Shown here: positions 62,725 to 64,000 of the stretch, piece after piece
Layout of the letters: each line of letters begins with the position of its first letter
Position numbering within the stretch: the first letter of the stretch is position 1
Made by a program: the position numbers and the translations under genes
Assembly (NCBI RefSeq): GCF_003148845.1
Contig: NZ_QGHA01000005.1
Span: forward strand, 1-64,000
Source of the DNA: Mucilaginibacter oryzae
GTDB taxonomy: Bacteria > Bacteroidota > Bacteroidia > Sphingobacteriales > Sphingobacteriaceae
Length of the DNA: 64,000 bases
Direction: 5' to 3'
Notes under the pieces: model-generated
Told to the model about the DNA's origin: nothing
What the model saw: the letters and a program-made list of their open reading frames with translations, nothing else
Database searches by the model: none

Positions 62725-63963
62725 TTATTTTTCTGCCAAATAAATAAGCGTTGATGAATTCTCTTTTCTGAAAAGCTTGCGGGCCTGTTCTTTCACCTCG
62801 GCGGCTGTCACCTTCAAATATTTTGATGTTTCCTGGTTCAGCATTTCGGCATCGCCCAGCAGCTCGTACTGCGCCAGGTTCATAGCCTTATCTAATAATG
62901 ACATTTCGGCAAATATCATGGTCGATTCGGTTTTGTTTTTAACCTTGGTCAGCTCATCGGCAGGAACATCTTCTTCTTTCAGTTTTTCAATCTGTTCCCA
63001 TAACGCTGCCTCGGCCTGCTCAATACTAACTCCTTCAAGCGGCTTACCTTCCAACACAAACATGCCTTTGTCAAGACTGCCAGTGATGTAGGCATGCACC
63101 TCGCTAAATACCTGTTTTTCTTTAACCAAAGACTTGTACAGGCGCGATGAATTACCCCGCGACAACAGGTCTGAAACAATTTCGGCGGCATAGTAATCCG
63201 CGTCAAGCCTTGCCCCCATCTGGAAAGCTATATACACATCATTCAGTGGCACTTTGGCGGTCACCGTTTCGCGGCGGGCCTCGGTTTGCGCCGGCTCCTG
63301 GGGCAGGTTACGTAGGTATTTTTCGCCCGCCGGGATATCGCCAAACCATTTTTCGGCAAGCTCTTTCACCTGAGCGGTAGTTACATTGCCGCCTACCACC
63401 ATAATGGCATTTTGAGGATTGTAGTGTTTTTTAAAAAACGCTTTTACATCCTCAATCCGGGCATCTTCAATATGTTTAATGGTTTTGCCGATGGTAGCCC
63501 AGCGATAAGGATGCTGTTTATAAACCAGCGGACGAAGTTTTAACCAAACATCGCCATAGGGCTGGTTTAAATATCGCTGTTTAAACTCCTCAATTACCAC
63601 ATTGCGCTGCACCTCAAGGCTTTTTTCGCTGAAGGCAAGGCTTAGCATGCGGTCGCTTTCCAGCCAGAAGGCAGTTTCAATATTGGCAGCAGGCAGGGTG
63701 ATATAGTAATTGGTGATATCGTTACTGGTAAAGGCGTTGTTTTCGCCCCCTACCCTTTGCAGCGGCTCATCATAAACAGGAATGTTTACTGATCCGCCAA
63801 ACATCAGGTGTTCAAAAAGGTGGGCGAAGCCGGTTTGTTCAGGATCTTCATCGCGGGCGCCAACATCGTACAGAATGTTAAGCACGGCCATCGGTGTTGT
63901 ATTATCTTCGTGAACAATAACCCGGAGGCCGTTATCCAGTGTAAATCGGTTGAATTTAACCAT
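62725..63963 (-). CDS. M16-family zinc metallopeptidase, catalytic subunit
   Basis: A 412-residue protein from ATG at 63963 (an upstream ATG eleven codons earlier, at the window edge, is less likely). It carries the inverted zinc motif HLFEH in GFAHLFEHLMFGGSVNIP, followed by a downstream Glu region (SLEVQRNVVIEEFKQRY) and the second lobe (PLNDVYIAFQMGARLDADYY). It should form the active dimer with the motif-less protein encoded next, degrading peptides. No signal peptide is seen, so cytoplasmic location is likely. Confidence 0.92.
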   Translation of the reverse strand: MVKFNRFTLDNGLRVIVHEDNTTPMAVLNILYDVGARDEDPEQTGFAHLFEHLMFGGSVNIPVYDEPLQRVGGENNAFTSNDITNYYITLPAANIETAFWLESDRMLSLAFSEKSLEVQRNVVIEEFKQRYLNQPYGDVWLKLRPLVYKQHPYRWATIGKTIKHIEDARIEDVKAFFKKHYNPQNAIMVVGGNVTTAQVKELAEKWFGDIPAGEKYLRNLPQEPAQTEARRETVTAKVPLNDVYIAFQMGARLDADYYAAEIVSDLLSRGNSSRLYKSLVKEKQVFSEVHAYITGSLDKGMFVLEGKPLEGVSIEQAEAALWEQIEKLKEEDVPADELTKVKNKTESTMIFAEMSLLDKAMNLAQYELLGDAEMLNQETSKYLKVTAAEVKEQARKLFRKENSSTLIYLAEK

Positions 63964-64000
63964 GTGGTATTGTAATATTTTGAATACGAACAGCAAATGT

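Overview
The window looks like chromosome of a Sphingobacteriaceae-type Bacteroidota (Mucilaginibacter or Pedobacter relatives would fit). Support: several ECF sigma / FecR anti-sigma / SusC-SusD style outer-membrane uptake modules, DUF6520 and MauE proteins, weak or absent Shine-Dalgarno sequences, and several promoters with the Bacteroidota -7 box TAnnTTTG. The genus is an inference. The edges hold ordinary genes (TonB receptor, guaB, an M16 peptidase pair). The middle, roughly 12.3-28.7 kb and 41-46.5 kb, is a patchwork of islands, remnants and chimeric junctions.

Layout. 0-3.4 kb: partial DUF1543-like protein, siderophore-type TonB receptor, histidine-kinase remnant. 3.4-12.1 kb (minus): a complete sigma, FecR, SusC, SusD, cysteine-free AhpC/TlpA-fold protein and TlpA thioredoxin locus closed by a terminator. 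12.3-13.6 kb: decayed remnants. 13.7-17.4 kb (plus): a class III lanthionine-synthetase-like enzyme (lyase, kinase, LanC-like), a MauE/DoxX redox membrane protein and a small secreted DUF6520-type peptide, ending in a terminator. 17.8-18.9 kb: an astacin protease pseudogene and another remnant. 18.9-23.6 kb (minus): a tight four-gene operon of three unrecognised proteins plus a two-TM SLATT-type protein, a strong candidate for an undescribed defence system. 23.7-25.3 kb: AT-rich, little coding. 25.3-28.6 kb (minus): TlpA, a 5'-truncated SusD and an inserted DndD-like ATPase fragment.

28.6-42.3 kb: a family of class C beta-lactamase-fold serine hydrolases (three long genes, one broken copy and one short remnant) around a plus-strand sigma/FecR/TonB-receptor/lipoprotein locus, an S41 protease and an AraC regulator. 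42.3-44.6 kb: a dead IS21-family element at a junction where the hydrolase on its left and the SusC gene on its right are both cut. 44.6-48.7 kb (minus): truncated SusC with its FecR and sigma genes. 49.3-52.9 kb: one 1225-codon gene joining a membrane AraC-type regulator to a MacB/FtsX-type permease. 53-58.3 kb: a Met/Lys/Asp/His-rich small protein, an outer-membrane beta-barrel receptor, an AraC regulator, a DUF1634 membrane protein and IS5-type debris. 58.3-64 kb: two secreted proteins of unknown role, guaB, and an M16 pair with one zinc-motif and one motif-less subunit.

How it works together: the sigma/FecR/receptor loci are expected to be substrate-inducible uptake systems, with transduction through the N-terminal STN domain of SusC to FecR and sigma. 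The thioredoxin-fold proteins and the hydrolases probably process imported peptides or cell-wall material. The most novel candidates are the SLATT operon and the LanKC-MauE-DUF6520 cluster.
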